64,000 nucleotides of DNA, from positions 930,001 to 994,000 of the forward strand of contig NZ_CP009517.1 of NCBI RefSeq assembly GCF_000970305.1, given 5' to 3'. Source of the stretch: Methanosarcina barkeri 3 (GTDB lineage Archaea > Halobacteriota > Methanosarcinia > Methanosarcinales > Methanosarcinaceae). Below, piece by piece: positions 44,738 through 52,832 of the stretch. Within the stretch, counting starts at the first letter, position 1; each line of letters starts with the position of its first letter. The position numbers and the translations under genes are program-made. Under the pieces are notes generated by a model. It saw only the letters and a list, made by a program, of their open reading frames with translations. It was not told the origin of the DNA and did no database searches.

Positions 44738-44871
44738 ACTTACCCTCTAAAAGCTTAGTCATGTCTGAGATAAGCTTTTTTAATGAACATAAATCCAATT
44801 ATATTTTTATGCATATTATATTGCTTTCGTTAACAGTCTTGTGGTATGGTCTGAACATCTTTTATGAGATA

Positions 44872-46278
44872 TTAGATGGAAGATATTTGATCTGCAGTTT
44901 CAGACCCTGTGGCTGTTTTTAAAGACTCTTTATATTCTTTGAAAATTTTATAGACCCTGAGAAGCAGGAACCCGGAAAGCAGAAACGCCAGAAAGTCCGA
45001 TACCGGAAAAGCCGCCCAAACTCCGTTGAGTTGATAGAACCTGGGAAGGAGGGTAACAAGAGGGATAAGGAAAAGAAGCTGCCGGCTAATTGAAAGAAGG
45101 AAGGCTGGCCTGGCTTTTCCTAAGGCCTGGAACAGGATTGATGTGATAACGTTCATACCTACCAGAGGCATCCCCAGAAGCATTATCGTTATAGCATTTT
45201 CTCCAATCTCCAGATACTGCGGATCTGCACTGAATAATCCGAGAATTTGTTCTTTGAAAAGTAAAATGATCAGCAGGCCAAGGATCCCAATAGCCGTTGT
45301 TGCTGCAAGCGATAATTTCACAGCCTCTGCTATTCTGCCATATTTTTTTGCTCCGTAATTAAACCCGACAATCGGCTGCAAGCCAAAGCCCATACCCAGG
45401 AGGGACATGAAAATGAAAGAGTTAACCTTTATTATTACACCAAAAACGGCAATTGCGCCATCTCCTCCATAAGTTGCAAGTGCATTAAACACGAAAATCA
45501 TCATGAAACTGCTAGAGCACTGCATTACAAAAGACCCAATGCCTATGGCCACAATTTCCTTAACAATTTCCAAATCGGGTTTCAAGGTTTCTGACCTGAA
45601 ACGAACAGCTCCTTTTCCTTTGAGGTAGTACAACAGGAGCCAGACCGAAGCTATGGCCTGTGATATTACAGTTGCAATTGCAGCTCCTTTTACACCCATT
45701 CCGAAACCAAACATAAAAAACGGGTCAAGGAAGATATTAAGGCCGCCTCCTACAAGCATGGCATTCATTGCAAGGCGAGCATTTCCTTCAGATCGGACAA
45801 TATTTTGGACAGCCACCCCAAAGACAAAGACAGTCCCTCCCAGTATTATATATTTAAGGTAATCTATGGCATAGGGCAGGACTCCAGCAGTTGCTCCGAA
45901 AACCTTCAAAATCGGATTAAGATACAAAAGGCAGGGAATGGCTATAAGTACGCTTAATATCAAACTTAGGGAAAAAACATTTCCAAGTGTTCTTTCGGCT
46001 TTTTCATTTTCTCGAGCTCCAAGGGCACGTGAAATTATGGAAGAACCTCCTGTTCCGAGCATAATTCCAAAAGCCATCACCATCATCTGGATCGGAAAAG
46101 CTATTGAAAGTCCGCCTATAGCCTGGACGTCATCTGCTCCGTAGACCATTCCCACGAAAAAGGTATCCACTACGTTATAAATAGCCTGAACCAGCATTCC
46201 GATAACAATAGGAGTTGAAAGCTTAAACAGGAGCTTCCTTATGTTCTCTGTACCAAGAAAAGCACTTTTTTCATCCAT
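44872..46278 (-). CDS. MATE-family efflux transporter, copy 2
   Basis: 468 residues in twelve transmembrane helices. It is closely similar along its whole length to the copy at 32414 (KLSTPIVIGMLVQAIYNVVDTFFVGM, ISRALGARENEKAERTLGNV, VGFNYGAKKYGRIAEAVKLS). It is preceded by its own MarR gene (40-bp gap). Unlike copy 1 it is followed by the ABC export genes on the same strand. GGAG precedes ATG 46278 by eight bases. Exported compounds cannot be deduced. Confidence 0.92.
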   Translation of the reverse strand: MDEKSAFLGTENIRKLLFKLSTPIVIGMLVQAIYNVVDTFFVGMVYGADDVQAIGGLSIAFPIQMMVMAFGIMLGTGGSSIISRALGARENEKAERTLGNVFSLSLILSVLIAIPCLLYLNPILKVFGATAGVLPYAIDYLKYIILGGTVFVFGVAVQNIVRSEGNARLAMNAMLVGGGLNIFLDPFFMFGFGMGVKGAAIATVISQAIASVWLLLYYLKGKGAVRFRSETLKPDLEIVKEIVAIGIGSFVMQCSSSFMMIFVFNALATYGGDGAIAVFGVIIKVNSFIFMSLLGMGFGLQPIVGFNYGAKKYGRIAEAVKLSLAATTAIGILGLLIILLFKEQILGLFSADPQYLEIGENAITIMLLGMPLVGMNVITSILFQALGKARPAFLLSISRQLLFLIPLVTLLPRFYQLNGVWAAFPVSDFLAFLLSGFLLLRVYKIFKEYKESLKTATGSETADQISSI

Positions 46279-46318
46279 ATTTTAATCTCCATCGTCTTTA
46301 CCTTGATCGTTTTTTACC

Positions 46319-46807
46319 TCAATCGTCTGACCTATCCGATGGAGGCTCAAACCCAGGCTCAAAAAGTTTAATCACAGCTTTATGAATTAGAAGCCTGAAA
46401 ATTTCTTTTTCTTCAAAGGTAAAACCCGAAAAGAGAATATCTGTAAAAGCAGTCAACTTCTTAAAGATTATATCTCTCATTTCCTTTCCTTTATCAGTCA
46501 GGTAAACCCTGTAAGCTCGAAGGTCGGTTTCGTCTCTTTCCCTGTAAACATAACCTTCTTCTTCCAGACTCTGAATTGCTCTGGCACTTGTTGCTTTGCT
46601 AACCTTCAGTTCCTTTGCAAGAGTTTCCTGGGATACTCCGTCTTTGTAGTATAATAATAGTAAAAACTCAAACTGTCCGCTTCCGACCCTGTAAGCTTCA
46701 AGTTCCTTTACCATGTACGCCAGATGGCTCCTGTAGATGTAGGCAATAGGGCCTAATATTTCTCTTGGGTCTGTTTCTCTTAAGTTTCCTTTTCTTTGGT
46801 CTTCCAT
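46319..46807 (-). CDS. MarR-family regulator of the MATE-ABC operon, copy 2
   Basis: Paralogue of the regulator at 33869: GVSQETLAKELKVSKATSARAIQSLEEE helix-turn-helix, wing YRERDETDLRAYRVYL, and the same end LFEPGFEPPSDR. The DNA-contacting helix is nearly identical to that of copy 1, so the two should read the same operator and could cross-regulate. ATG 46807 has AAGGATA seven bases before it. Operators of the shared pattern lie at 46872-46935. It is the first gene of a likely five-gene operon (MarR, MATE, ATPase, surface protein, permease). Confidence 0.9.
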   Translation of the reverse strand: MEDQRKGNLRETDPREILGPIAYIYRSHLAYMVKELEAYRVGSGQFEFLLLLYYKDGVSQETLAKELKVSKATSARAIQSLEEEGYVYRERDETDLRAYRVYLTDKGKEMRDIIFKKLTAFTDILFSGFTFEEKEIFRLLIHKAVIKLFEPGFEPPSDRSDD

Positions 46808-46871
46808 AATTTTATCCTTCACATTTTATGAGCTGGACGGCTTGTTTTTTAAATAAACTATTATAAAAATC

Positions 46872-46935
46872 GTTACAAATGGAACTGGTCCGACCTCTAT
46901 AGGCTTGTGATGTATATAATAGTTCCGAATGAAAC
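46872..46935 (-). promoter_or_regulatory. Paired operator candidates upstream of marR copy 2
   Basis: GTTACAAATGGAAC (46872-46885) and GTTCCGAATGAAAC (46922-46935) match GTTNC-N4-GRAAC, 50 bp apart. The minus-strand TATA-like TTATATAC lies next to the distal one, as before copy 1. Confidence 0.55.
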
Positions 46936-47049
46936 TAAACTTAAATGCAAAATAACTGACCAATGCTTCGATTCCAAAATTAGTTTCTTATTTTTTGGAA
47001 AAAATCCATGATCTTCGGGTCTATTAAAAAAGTCAAGTTTAAGAACCTA

Positions 47050-47107
47050 CTTCAGAATTGCAGTATTAGTTTCGTAGGAATTCGTGCTTTCGAACCGCAC
47101 CCCTCGA
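47050..47107 (+). pseudogene. 3' fragment of a tRNA-Leu gene (CAG anticodon type)
   Basis: TTTCGTAGGAATTCGTG followed by CTTTCGAACCGCACCCC matches the long variable arm and the T arm of archaeal tRNA-Leu. GTGC and GCAC still pair around the TTCGAA loop. The preceding CTTCAGAATTGCAG looks like a damaged anticodon arm with TTCAGAA as loop. Neither the acceptor stem nor the D arm can be found. Confidence 0.45.
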
Positions 47108-47216
47108 ACTAAGTTTCTTAATATATTAACTTTAAATTCAATACTTCTTTACAGAAAAAATTTATATTAAAGTTTATAATAAGTTAATAAAGGCTATTCA
47201 TTTGCAATCTCGAGAT

Positions 47217-47298
47217 GCAAGGATTGCCAATAAGGTCAAAGGCTCTAGGTTGAGGCCTGATTTCGTAGGAGTTCCTGGGTTCAAATTTGATTCCTTGT
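47217..47298 (+). pseudogene. Decayed tRNA-Leu gene (GAG anticodon type)
   Basis: Acceptor arms GCAAGGA and TCCTTGT pair at all seven positions (one G-T). TTGCC...GGTCAAAGGC is a type II D arm, CTAGGTTGAGGCCTGA a damaged anticodon arm with GAG, TTTCGTAGGAGTTC the long variable arm, and CTGGGTTCAAATTTGAT a T arm whose stem no longer pairs. The order is right for tRNA-Leu but the T stem and anticodon stem are broken, so it is a pseudogene. Confidence 0.6.
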
Positions 47299-47577
47299 AT
47301 AATTAGGGCTTAATCCGGTCTTTTATTTTGTTTCCGGCAGTGAGGGACATATTGAGAATAAGAGAGCAGCGCATTGGTGAGTTGCTATCGTGAATTTATA
47401 TATCTTCATAATATCAGACAATCTCACTGGTTCGATTGTCGCCCTATAATGACAACTCCACTTCGATGAATTTAGGTTTGTAATGAATTTGCCCATATCC
47501 AATACATTGTGGAAATGTTAACCCTGATTCAGTTTGCCTTCCCAAACAACATATTCCAAAAATCTGGAAGTTTTAAA

Positions 47578-48447
47578 ATGCCCAGCCAACTAGCCTCTTT
47601 CAAAAGCTCAAAAGGTGAAGCCGAGTATATATTGGATTATGATGCTGTCCTGAAACTTTGGCCGGTACCTTTTGAAGAGAATGACATAATAACCCATTTC
47701 GGAACTACCCATGTCATTGCGAGCGGATCGAAAGAATCTCCGTCATTGATTTTGCTGCATGCTACTGGCACAAGTTCCACGATGTGGTTCCCAAACATCG
47801 GCGCTTTAAGCAGCACCTTTCGTGTTTATGCTATCGATATCATTGGTGAACCGGGAAAAAGCCATCAGTCCACTTTACTCCGAAATAGAGAGGATTGTGC
47901 TAATTGGCTGGGTGATGTAATGCAGGGACTAGGTTTAGAGAGAACGAATATTATTGGATTATCTTATGGAGGGTGGCATACGCTCAACTTTTCTTTATTT
48001 TTCCCGGATAGAATTAACAAAATTGTTGCTCTTGCGCCTGGAGCTTCAATTCTACCATTCAGCTGGCCTGTGCTTTTGTTGCTCCGTTCGCTCCCCTATT
48101 TACCCATCAAACCTAACCCGTTCAGGAGTTTCTTTAACAAGGGTTTTCACCCAAATAAATTGTTTGCCAGGCAATTCGCAAGTGGTGTAAAACATTATCG
48201 CTACCCTACCCCTAATGAAAGCATTTTCACCAACGTGTTCAGTGAGGTTGAGCTAAGAGGAATCAATGTTCCAACACTTTTTATTGTCGGCGAAAATGAG
48301 GTTATTTATGATCCTCTCGCTGCTATCGAGAAGGTCAATCAATTGATACCAAATGTAGAAACAAAACTGGTCCCGAATGCAAGTCATTTTGTCTCTATGG
48401 AACAGCCTGCTCTGGTAAATAATCATATTTTAAAATTTCTGGGATAA
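47578..48447 (+). CDS. Alpha/beta hydrolase
   Basis: About 289 residues with a classical alpha/beta-hydrolase fold: LILLHATGTSSTMWFPN (oxyanion region), nucleophile elbow IGLSYGGWHT (Ser), acid region VGENEVIYDP (Asp or Glu) and catalytic His in NASHFVSMEQP. The substrate is unknown. ATG 47578 has GGAAG before it and begins the conserved part; upstream codons from 47509 are unlikely to be translated. It is a single gene, next to tRNA relics, and more like bacterial esterases in its motifs, so transfer is possible. A GC-rich hairpin (48472-48493) follows the stop. Confidence 0.88.
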   Translation: MPSQLASFKSSKGEAEYILDYDAVLKLWPVPFEENDIITHFGTTHVIASGSKESPSLILLHATGTSSTMWFPNIGALSSTFRVYAIDIIGEPGKSHQSTLLRNREDCANWLGDVMQGLGLERTNIIGLSYGGWHTLNFSLFFPDRINKIVALAPGASILPFSWPVLLLLRSLPYLPIKPNPFRSFFNKGFHPNKLFARQFASGVKHYRYPTPNESIFTNVFSEVELRGINVPTLFIVGENEVIYDPLAAIEKVNQLIPNVETKLVPNASHFVSMEQPALVNNHILKFLG

Positions 48448-48732
48448 CAAGACCTTTTATTTCAGTCGAATACCCCGTTAGCTTGCTGCGGGGATAGGAA
48501 ACTTCCCCAGTAACCGTTGATGACTATATAATTTGTCAATTCCATTTTTCGGTTGTTAACTTCTGCTCAAACTAAGTTGTTTAGGGTTATTATTTTCTCT
48601 GACACAATTTGGAGCAGTGGCGCGAACATAATCCTTGCTTGCAGCAGGGTGCGCCAGCGTAACTTTTATCCTAAGGGTAACTATTTATTTACAGGCTTTT
48701 ATATTAAAATGAATTTCTTTAAGGTGAAAAGA
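48448..48732. other. Spacer before the NimA-like gene
   Basis: It holds an imperfect hairpin CCCCGTTAGC...TGCGGGG (48473-48493), probably a terminator for the hydrolase, and the Shine-Dalgarno AAGGTG of the next gene at 48720. Codons upstream of 48733 are open but not translated in my reading. Confidence 0.4.
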
Positions 48733-49191
48733 ATGGGAAGAAAAGATCTGATCCAGGATCAGCAGCAGATAGAAGAGATTCTCTCAAAGGCAAAGTTCCT
48801 TCGTCTCGCTCTCTCGGACTCGGACCAGCCCTACATTATCCCTATGGCTTTCGGATACAAAGATAACAAAATTTATCTCCACTGTTCCAGCGAAGGCAAG
48901 AAGATAGGCATCCTTAACAGGAACCCTAGAGTCGCTTTCGAAGCCGATGCCGAGGCTGAAATCGTCACTGCCGAAGATATATGCAAATACAACGTCCGCT
49001 ACCGAAGTGTTGTAGGGAATGGACAAGCACGGTTTGTTGAAGATTATAATGAAAAAGTAGAAGGGCTTACTATCCTTTCCGAGCACTACGGGAAAAAAGG
49101 ACCTTTTGAGTTTGAAGAATGGAAAGTTAACAGGCTGTGTGTAATTAAGATTGAGATTGAAGAAATGACAGGAAAGCAGCATGGATTTTGA
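48733..49191 (+). CDS. Pyridoxamine-phosphate-oxidase-like flavoprotein (NimA type)
   Basis: 152 residues of a split-barrel flavin-binding protein: EEILSKAKFLRLALSDSDQPYIIPM is the first strand pair, GYKDNKIYLHCSSEGKKIGIL the flavin phosphate site and NPRVAFEAD the third strand. The sequence is of the NimA/5-nitroimidazole reductase-like group of the PNPOx superfamily. Members bind FMN or F420 and reduce or sequester small molecules; the physiological substrate is unknown. ATG 48733 is chosen because AAGGTG lies seven bases upstream and the family starts here. Confidence 0.85.
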   Translation: MGRKDLIQDQQQIEEILSKAKFLRLALSDSDQPYIIPMAFGYKDNKIYLHCSSEGKKIGILNRNPRVAFEADAEAEIVTAEDICKYNVRYRSVVGNGQARFVEDYNEKVEGLTILSEHYGKKGPFEFEEWKVNRLCVIKIEIEEMTGKQHGF

Positions 49192-49227
49192 GGGGAGAAT
49201 CATAGCTGCGAAATTTTTAAAGGAACT

Positions 49228-50034
49228 TTAAATTAGATAATAAGCAAAAGCACTTAAAACCAGCCTGATTAAAGAAAAAACAATCGAAATCATTGAAAAG
49301 GCAACAAGATATACGTTTAGAGTCAGTATCTCCGCAAAAAGGCCGGAAAAATCAGCATTGAAAACAAAGGCAACAAAATTTATCAGCAAAATGAAAAAGA
49401 ATATGGTTACAAAACCCCTGCCTGCTCCTTTAAGGTCTTCTTTGCTCAGGGCTATATGTGAAGAGATTGCAATAGCCAGGGCAAAATAAATCCAGAAATT
49501 GAGAGAAAACAGGTTTTCTAACGAAAATATGCTTTGAAAGAGGCCTGCAGTAAGAGCGAAGATTTTTGTCAAAATATACTGGTCAGGCTGGACGGGTTCA
49601 AGGGTAAGGTAGTCGGCAACCCTTGCAAAGGAATCCGGTAGCAACAAGTGCATTCCAATGATAAGAGCTGCTGTGCCGCTGAAGATCGGGCCCATGCCTA
49701 TGAAAAAGTTTCCTATATTCTGGTAGAGGCTTTTTGGGTTCCAGCTGTGATTTACATATCCAAGGGTTCCGTCTTTTTCCTTGCGGGAAAACAGCTTGAG
49801 TTTAGTTATTTTGTGCCTGAACACATAGCACATCAGCAGGTGGCCAAGTTCGTGAATAGGAGTACCTATCCAGGCTGTAACCAGAATTCCTTTCCTGCCA
49901 AAAGTCCTCTGGACGTAAAAGTTAGCTCGATTCTCAAGAAGGCCAAGTACTATTCCTACAAGAATCAGAGAACCTGTGACATAGAAGGTCTCAAACAGGC
50001 TTAACCGAAAAACAGTGAATATCTCGTTTTCCAA
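49228..50034 (-). CDS. Membrane metalloprotease-like protein (M50/site-2-type HELGH motif)
   Basis: 268 residues with six or so transmembrane helices. TPIHELGHLLMCYVF near residue 60 contains HExGH, the zinc motif of M50 intramembrane proteases, lying at the edge of a helix. A second metal ligand (usually Asp in an NxxPxxxxDG motif) is not obvious; MGPIFSGTAALIIG is the nearest candidate. It could be an intramembrane protease or an inactive relative. The start is TTG 50034, with GGAG seven bases upstream. It is convergent with the NimA-like gene and stands alone. Confidence 0.65.
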   Translation of the reverse strand: MENEIFTVFRLSLFETFYVTGSLILVGIVLGLLENRANFYVQRTFGRKGILVTAWIGTPIHELGHLLMCYVFRHKITKLKLFSRKEKDGTLGYVNHSWNPKSLYQNIGNFFIGMGPIFSGTAALIIGMHLLLPDSFARVADYLTLEPVQPDQYILTKIFALTAGLFQSIFSLENLFSLNFWIYFALAIAISSHIALSKEDLKGAGRGFVTIFFFILLINFVAFVFNADFSGLFAEILTLNVYLVAFSMISIVFSLIRLVLSAFAYYLI

Positions 50035-50401
50035 CTTCCAACTCCTTCAGTGTGTTAATTAAAAAACTTCAGGCCTCCGATTAAGTCAGGAATTAAATCC
50101 AGCAAGGTCATTTTCTCAATATAAAGTACTGAAGAAATATAACCTTCATGCTAGTACCAGACAATTTCAGGAAAAAACCTAAGGATAAGAGTTTGAAAGG
50201 ATAAAATCTAAAAAGAGCCTGAAAGAAGCTTCAAAATGTCCAGAAAGAGGATAAAAACGTTTTAAAGAGATTAAAACCTGTAAAATGCCTTATAATGCCT
50301 AAAAACCTGAAAAAGCCTGAAAAAAGGTCTGTAAACATATAAAGGCCGGGAAATGACTCTTTTGTCTCAAAAAACGCCAATCTTTAAATATTTAATTAAA
50401 T

Positions 50402-50794
50402 TTAAATATCTTCCGGACCTGCAAGATCAAACCAGACCGGATTTTTGTCTTCAGGGTCGCAGTTATAGTTTATTGTGATTTCTTCGTCTTCCTTAATATC
50501 TCTTATACAGACGTATTTTAAAAGTTTGTTATCGAAATCTTTGTAGTACCTTGCATTCGGAGTGTACGAGTGGTTATAAAGGGAGCCATAGCCCAGCGCG
50601 ATAGCTGCATCTTTTGAGTCGGGACCCCACGCAAAGTAATAATTGTAGAGCTGGGTAAGCTCAAGTGCGTCTATTTCTTCAGTGGGTAAAACTATGACAG
50701 GACAGATTTCTATTACCTCACCTGTTTTGAAATTTCGCTGTGCAAATATACCTCTCCCTCTCCCAGGTGAGTCTTTAACAGTTATGAACAACAT
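50402..50794 (-). CDS. SET-domain protein lysine methyltransferase
   Basis: About 130 residues consisting only of a SET domain: GRGIFAQRNFKTGEVIEICP at the start, SLYNHSYTPNARY (the NHS knot motif) and DEEITINYN (catalytic Tyr). It should transfer methyl from S-adenosylmethionine to a lysine. An archaeal SET protein from Methanosarcina mazei has been reported to methylate the chromatin protein MC1-alpha, and this gene looks like the same type. It is a free-standing gene between the protease-like and APC permease genes. ATG 50794 is preferred over TTG 50812. Confidence 0.9.
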   Translation of the reverse strand: MLFITVKDSPGRGRGIFAQRNFKTGEVIEICPVIVLPTEEIDALELTQLYNYYFAWGPDSKDAAIALGYGSLYNHSYTPNARYYKDFDNKLLKYVCIRDIKEDEEITINYNCDPEDKNPVWFDLAGPEDI

Positions 50795-50904
50795 ATGACC
50801 ATGTCCCTGCAAAATTAGAAAAATATCGGAAACTGTATTATTATTTGAGAAAACATATAACTTATAGGTTTCCCTTCAAACTTTTAATTCAATGCCTGAC
50901 CAGA

Positions 50905-52230
50905 TTAGAGATTTCCCGAGCCATCTTCACGGCGTACAATTTCGTTTTCGGATGCAGGGATTTTGGACGTAGAAATTTCACCTGCACTCCTGAGAAATCT
51001 GTAGTATCCAAAGCCTATCAAAAAGATCGGATAAGCTATTTTCCAGGTAAACCCTGAGACTAAAAAACTCAGGGACACGAGTGAAAGAGTCGAAAAAATC
51101 CATTTCTTCCAGCCGTTTTCGGTTTTCCAGTAGGCAATTATAATAAAGGCGTAGAGGAAAACAAAGTTCTGGTTTACAAGCATCATCATAGCTGACACGG
51201 GAATTTTGAGTAGATAACTTCCGAGAATCAGGAAAATCGAAAGTACATACAGCCCAACCAGGCTGGGCACAGGAATATTCCTTTTTGAAAGCTTTCCGAA
51301 TACCTCAGGAAAAATTCCTGTCCTGCCTCCGGCATAAAGCAGGCGACTTGCAGTAAAGTCCCATGAACAGGCATTTGCTGCAATAACTATTATCATGAGC
51401 CAGATCAGCAGTTTTCCTCCCGGCGTAAAAAGCACAAGGCCGGAAAGCCCTGCTGCCCCCTGAAGGGAAGCGCCTGAAACACTGGCTCCCGTGCTGATTA
51501 AGGCAAGTACGAGGTAGGTTGAGGTCACAAGGGCAAAACTCAGCCAGTAAAGTCGAGGTACGTTTTTTTCAGGATCTTTTATTTCTCCCAGGGAAAAAGA
51601 AAGGTTTTCCCAACCAAGAAAAGCCCAGAAAAGGAGAGCTGCAACTTTCCAGGTGTTATGCAGGTCTATATGCACGTTACCACTAAAAGCTTCGCTAGCA
51701 ATCCCGAAACCTGCGTTCAGGAAATCAAGGTTAAAGACAATAAGCAGGCCTATTAGCAGGAAAAGGACAGCCAGAGCTGCGTAATTAATCAGAGAGATAA
51801 CCTTCATCCCTGCCAGGTTCGAAAGAAACATCAGGGTTACAAGCAGGATTGCAAAAAGGGCTGCTCCTGCCTCAGACAGCTGGAAAAGCTGCTTCATATA
51901 CTCGCTGCCTATAAGGGCAACCGCAGGAAGCCCGAAAAAGAAAGAACCTCCCACAAGGTAGGAAACCGCATATCCTCCCCAGGGCCCAACAGCCTTTTCA
52001 GCATAACCTGCAAGTCCGGCTGTTGAAGGAAATTTAAGGCCAAGGCTGGAGCAGACTTCGATAAGAGGGACTGCGACAATTGCTATAAGGAACCAGCCAA
52101 GGATTGCTTCATAGACAGTGCCTGCATCAAGTGCCAAACCTGGCAGTGCAAGAATGCCTGTACCTATAAGCATGCAGATTGCAAGCCCCATACCCCGAGT
52201 GAAGGAAATCGTTTTCTTAAGTTCGGTCAT
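50905..52230 (-). CDS. APC-superfamily amino acid permease
   Basis: 441 residues and about twelve transmembrane helices with the APC signature MGLAICMLIGTGILALPG in helix 1 and FWAFLGWENLSFSLGEIKDPEKNVPR in the middle. The unwound helix-1 motif GTGI is intact. It resembles the YjeH/basic amino acid exporter-like branch. The substrate is unknown. No operon partner is seen; the SET gene follows 93 bp downstream on the same strand. ATG 52230 has AGAGAT upstream. Confidence 0.9.
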   Translation of the reverse strand: MTELKKTISFTRGMGLAICMLIGTGILALPGLALDAGTVYEAILGWFLIAIVAVPLIEVCSSLGLKFPSTAGLAGYAEKAVGPWGGYAVSYLVGGSFFFGLPAVALIGSEYMKQLFQLSEAGAALFAILLVTLMFLSNLAGMKVISLINYAALAVLFLLIGLLIVFNLDFLNAGFGIASEAFSGNVHIDLHNTWKVAALLFWAFLGWENLSFSLGEIKDPEKNVPRLYWLSFALVTSTYLVLALISTGASVSGASLQGAAGLSGLVLFTPGGKLLIWLMIIVIAANACSWDFTASRLLYAGGRTGIFPEVFGKLSKRNIPVPSLVGLYVLSIFLILGSYLLKIPVSAMMMLVNQNFVFLYAFIIIAYWKTENGWKKWIFSTLSLVSLSFLVSGFTWKIAYPIFLIGFGYYRFLRSAGEISTSKIPASENEIVRREDGSGNL

Positions 52231-52645
52231 TTTTATCTCTTAGGCTACCTGTAAAAGGTTCTGTATATTTATTTGTTCGCAAACAGGCTTTCAGATAATT
52301 AAAACACATACTAAATATATTTTTCTGAAATGGTAAGTAGAAGGAAAGAATCAAACATCGGAAAAAACAAAAATATGTCTAGGTGTACAAATTAGCGACA
52401 GCGAGTGCCACAGTCCCCTTTAATAAGCTCCTTAAAAACATAGGAATCAATCTCAAAAATCCAATAATTTCAGAGAATTTCGGTAAGCCTCTAATCTCAA
52501 GAAATTACTTATATATTATAAATCACCACAATAAATTGGGGTTTATCGAAATTCTCTTCAATGTCAAACGTCAGAATCTGTAATATCTGAAATATAAAAT
52601 TTGAAAGAACAAATTTTCAAATTTTTCAATTTAATTTGGGAAAAG
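52231..52645. other. Gene-free spacer
   Basis: Nothing coding is supported. It is the upstream region of the APC permease and the downstream region of the ThyX-like gene. Confidence 0.4.
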
Positions 52646-52798
52646 CCGGTCGTGGCTGCACGACCGGTGAGAGCCTGGGGTTCTAAAATCAGATTTATTC
52701 CAAGCAAAGGTTCTAAAATCAAATTTATTCCAAGCAAAGGTTCTAAAATCAAATTTATTCCAAGCAAAGGTTCAAAAACCAATCTATTTCCAGCAGGG
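52646..52798. repeat. GC-rich hairpin and 30-bp tandem repeat after the ThyX-like gene
   Basis: CCGGTCGTG-GCTG-CACGACCGG (52646-52667) is a perfect 9-bp stem, very GC-rich for this genome. It is followed by four copies of a 30-bp unit starting GGTTCTAAAATCAAATTTAT (52679-52798). Confidence 0.85.
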
Positions 52799-52832
52799 AT
52801 GCTGAAAAAGATTATTTCCGGTGAAATTCCTT

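Larger units (their letters stand above)
46936..47577. other. Spacer with decayed tRNA-Leu fragments
   Basis: This 640-bp stretch holds the two tRNA relics described separately and the AT-rich promoter of the hydrolase gene (TATA-like TTTATATAT near 47395). No protein gene is supported. Confidence 0.5.

Noticed and set aside
48471-48496. Strong terminator hairpin after the hydrolase
   Set aside because: Only about five base pairs match; mentioned with the gene but not listed as a separate terminator.
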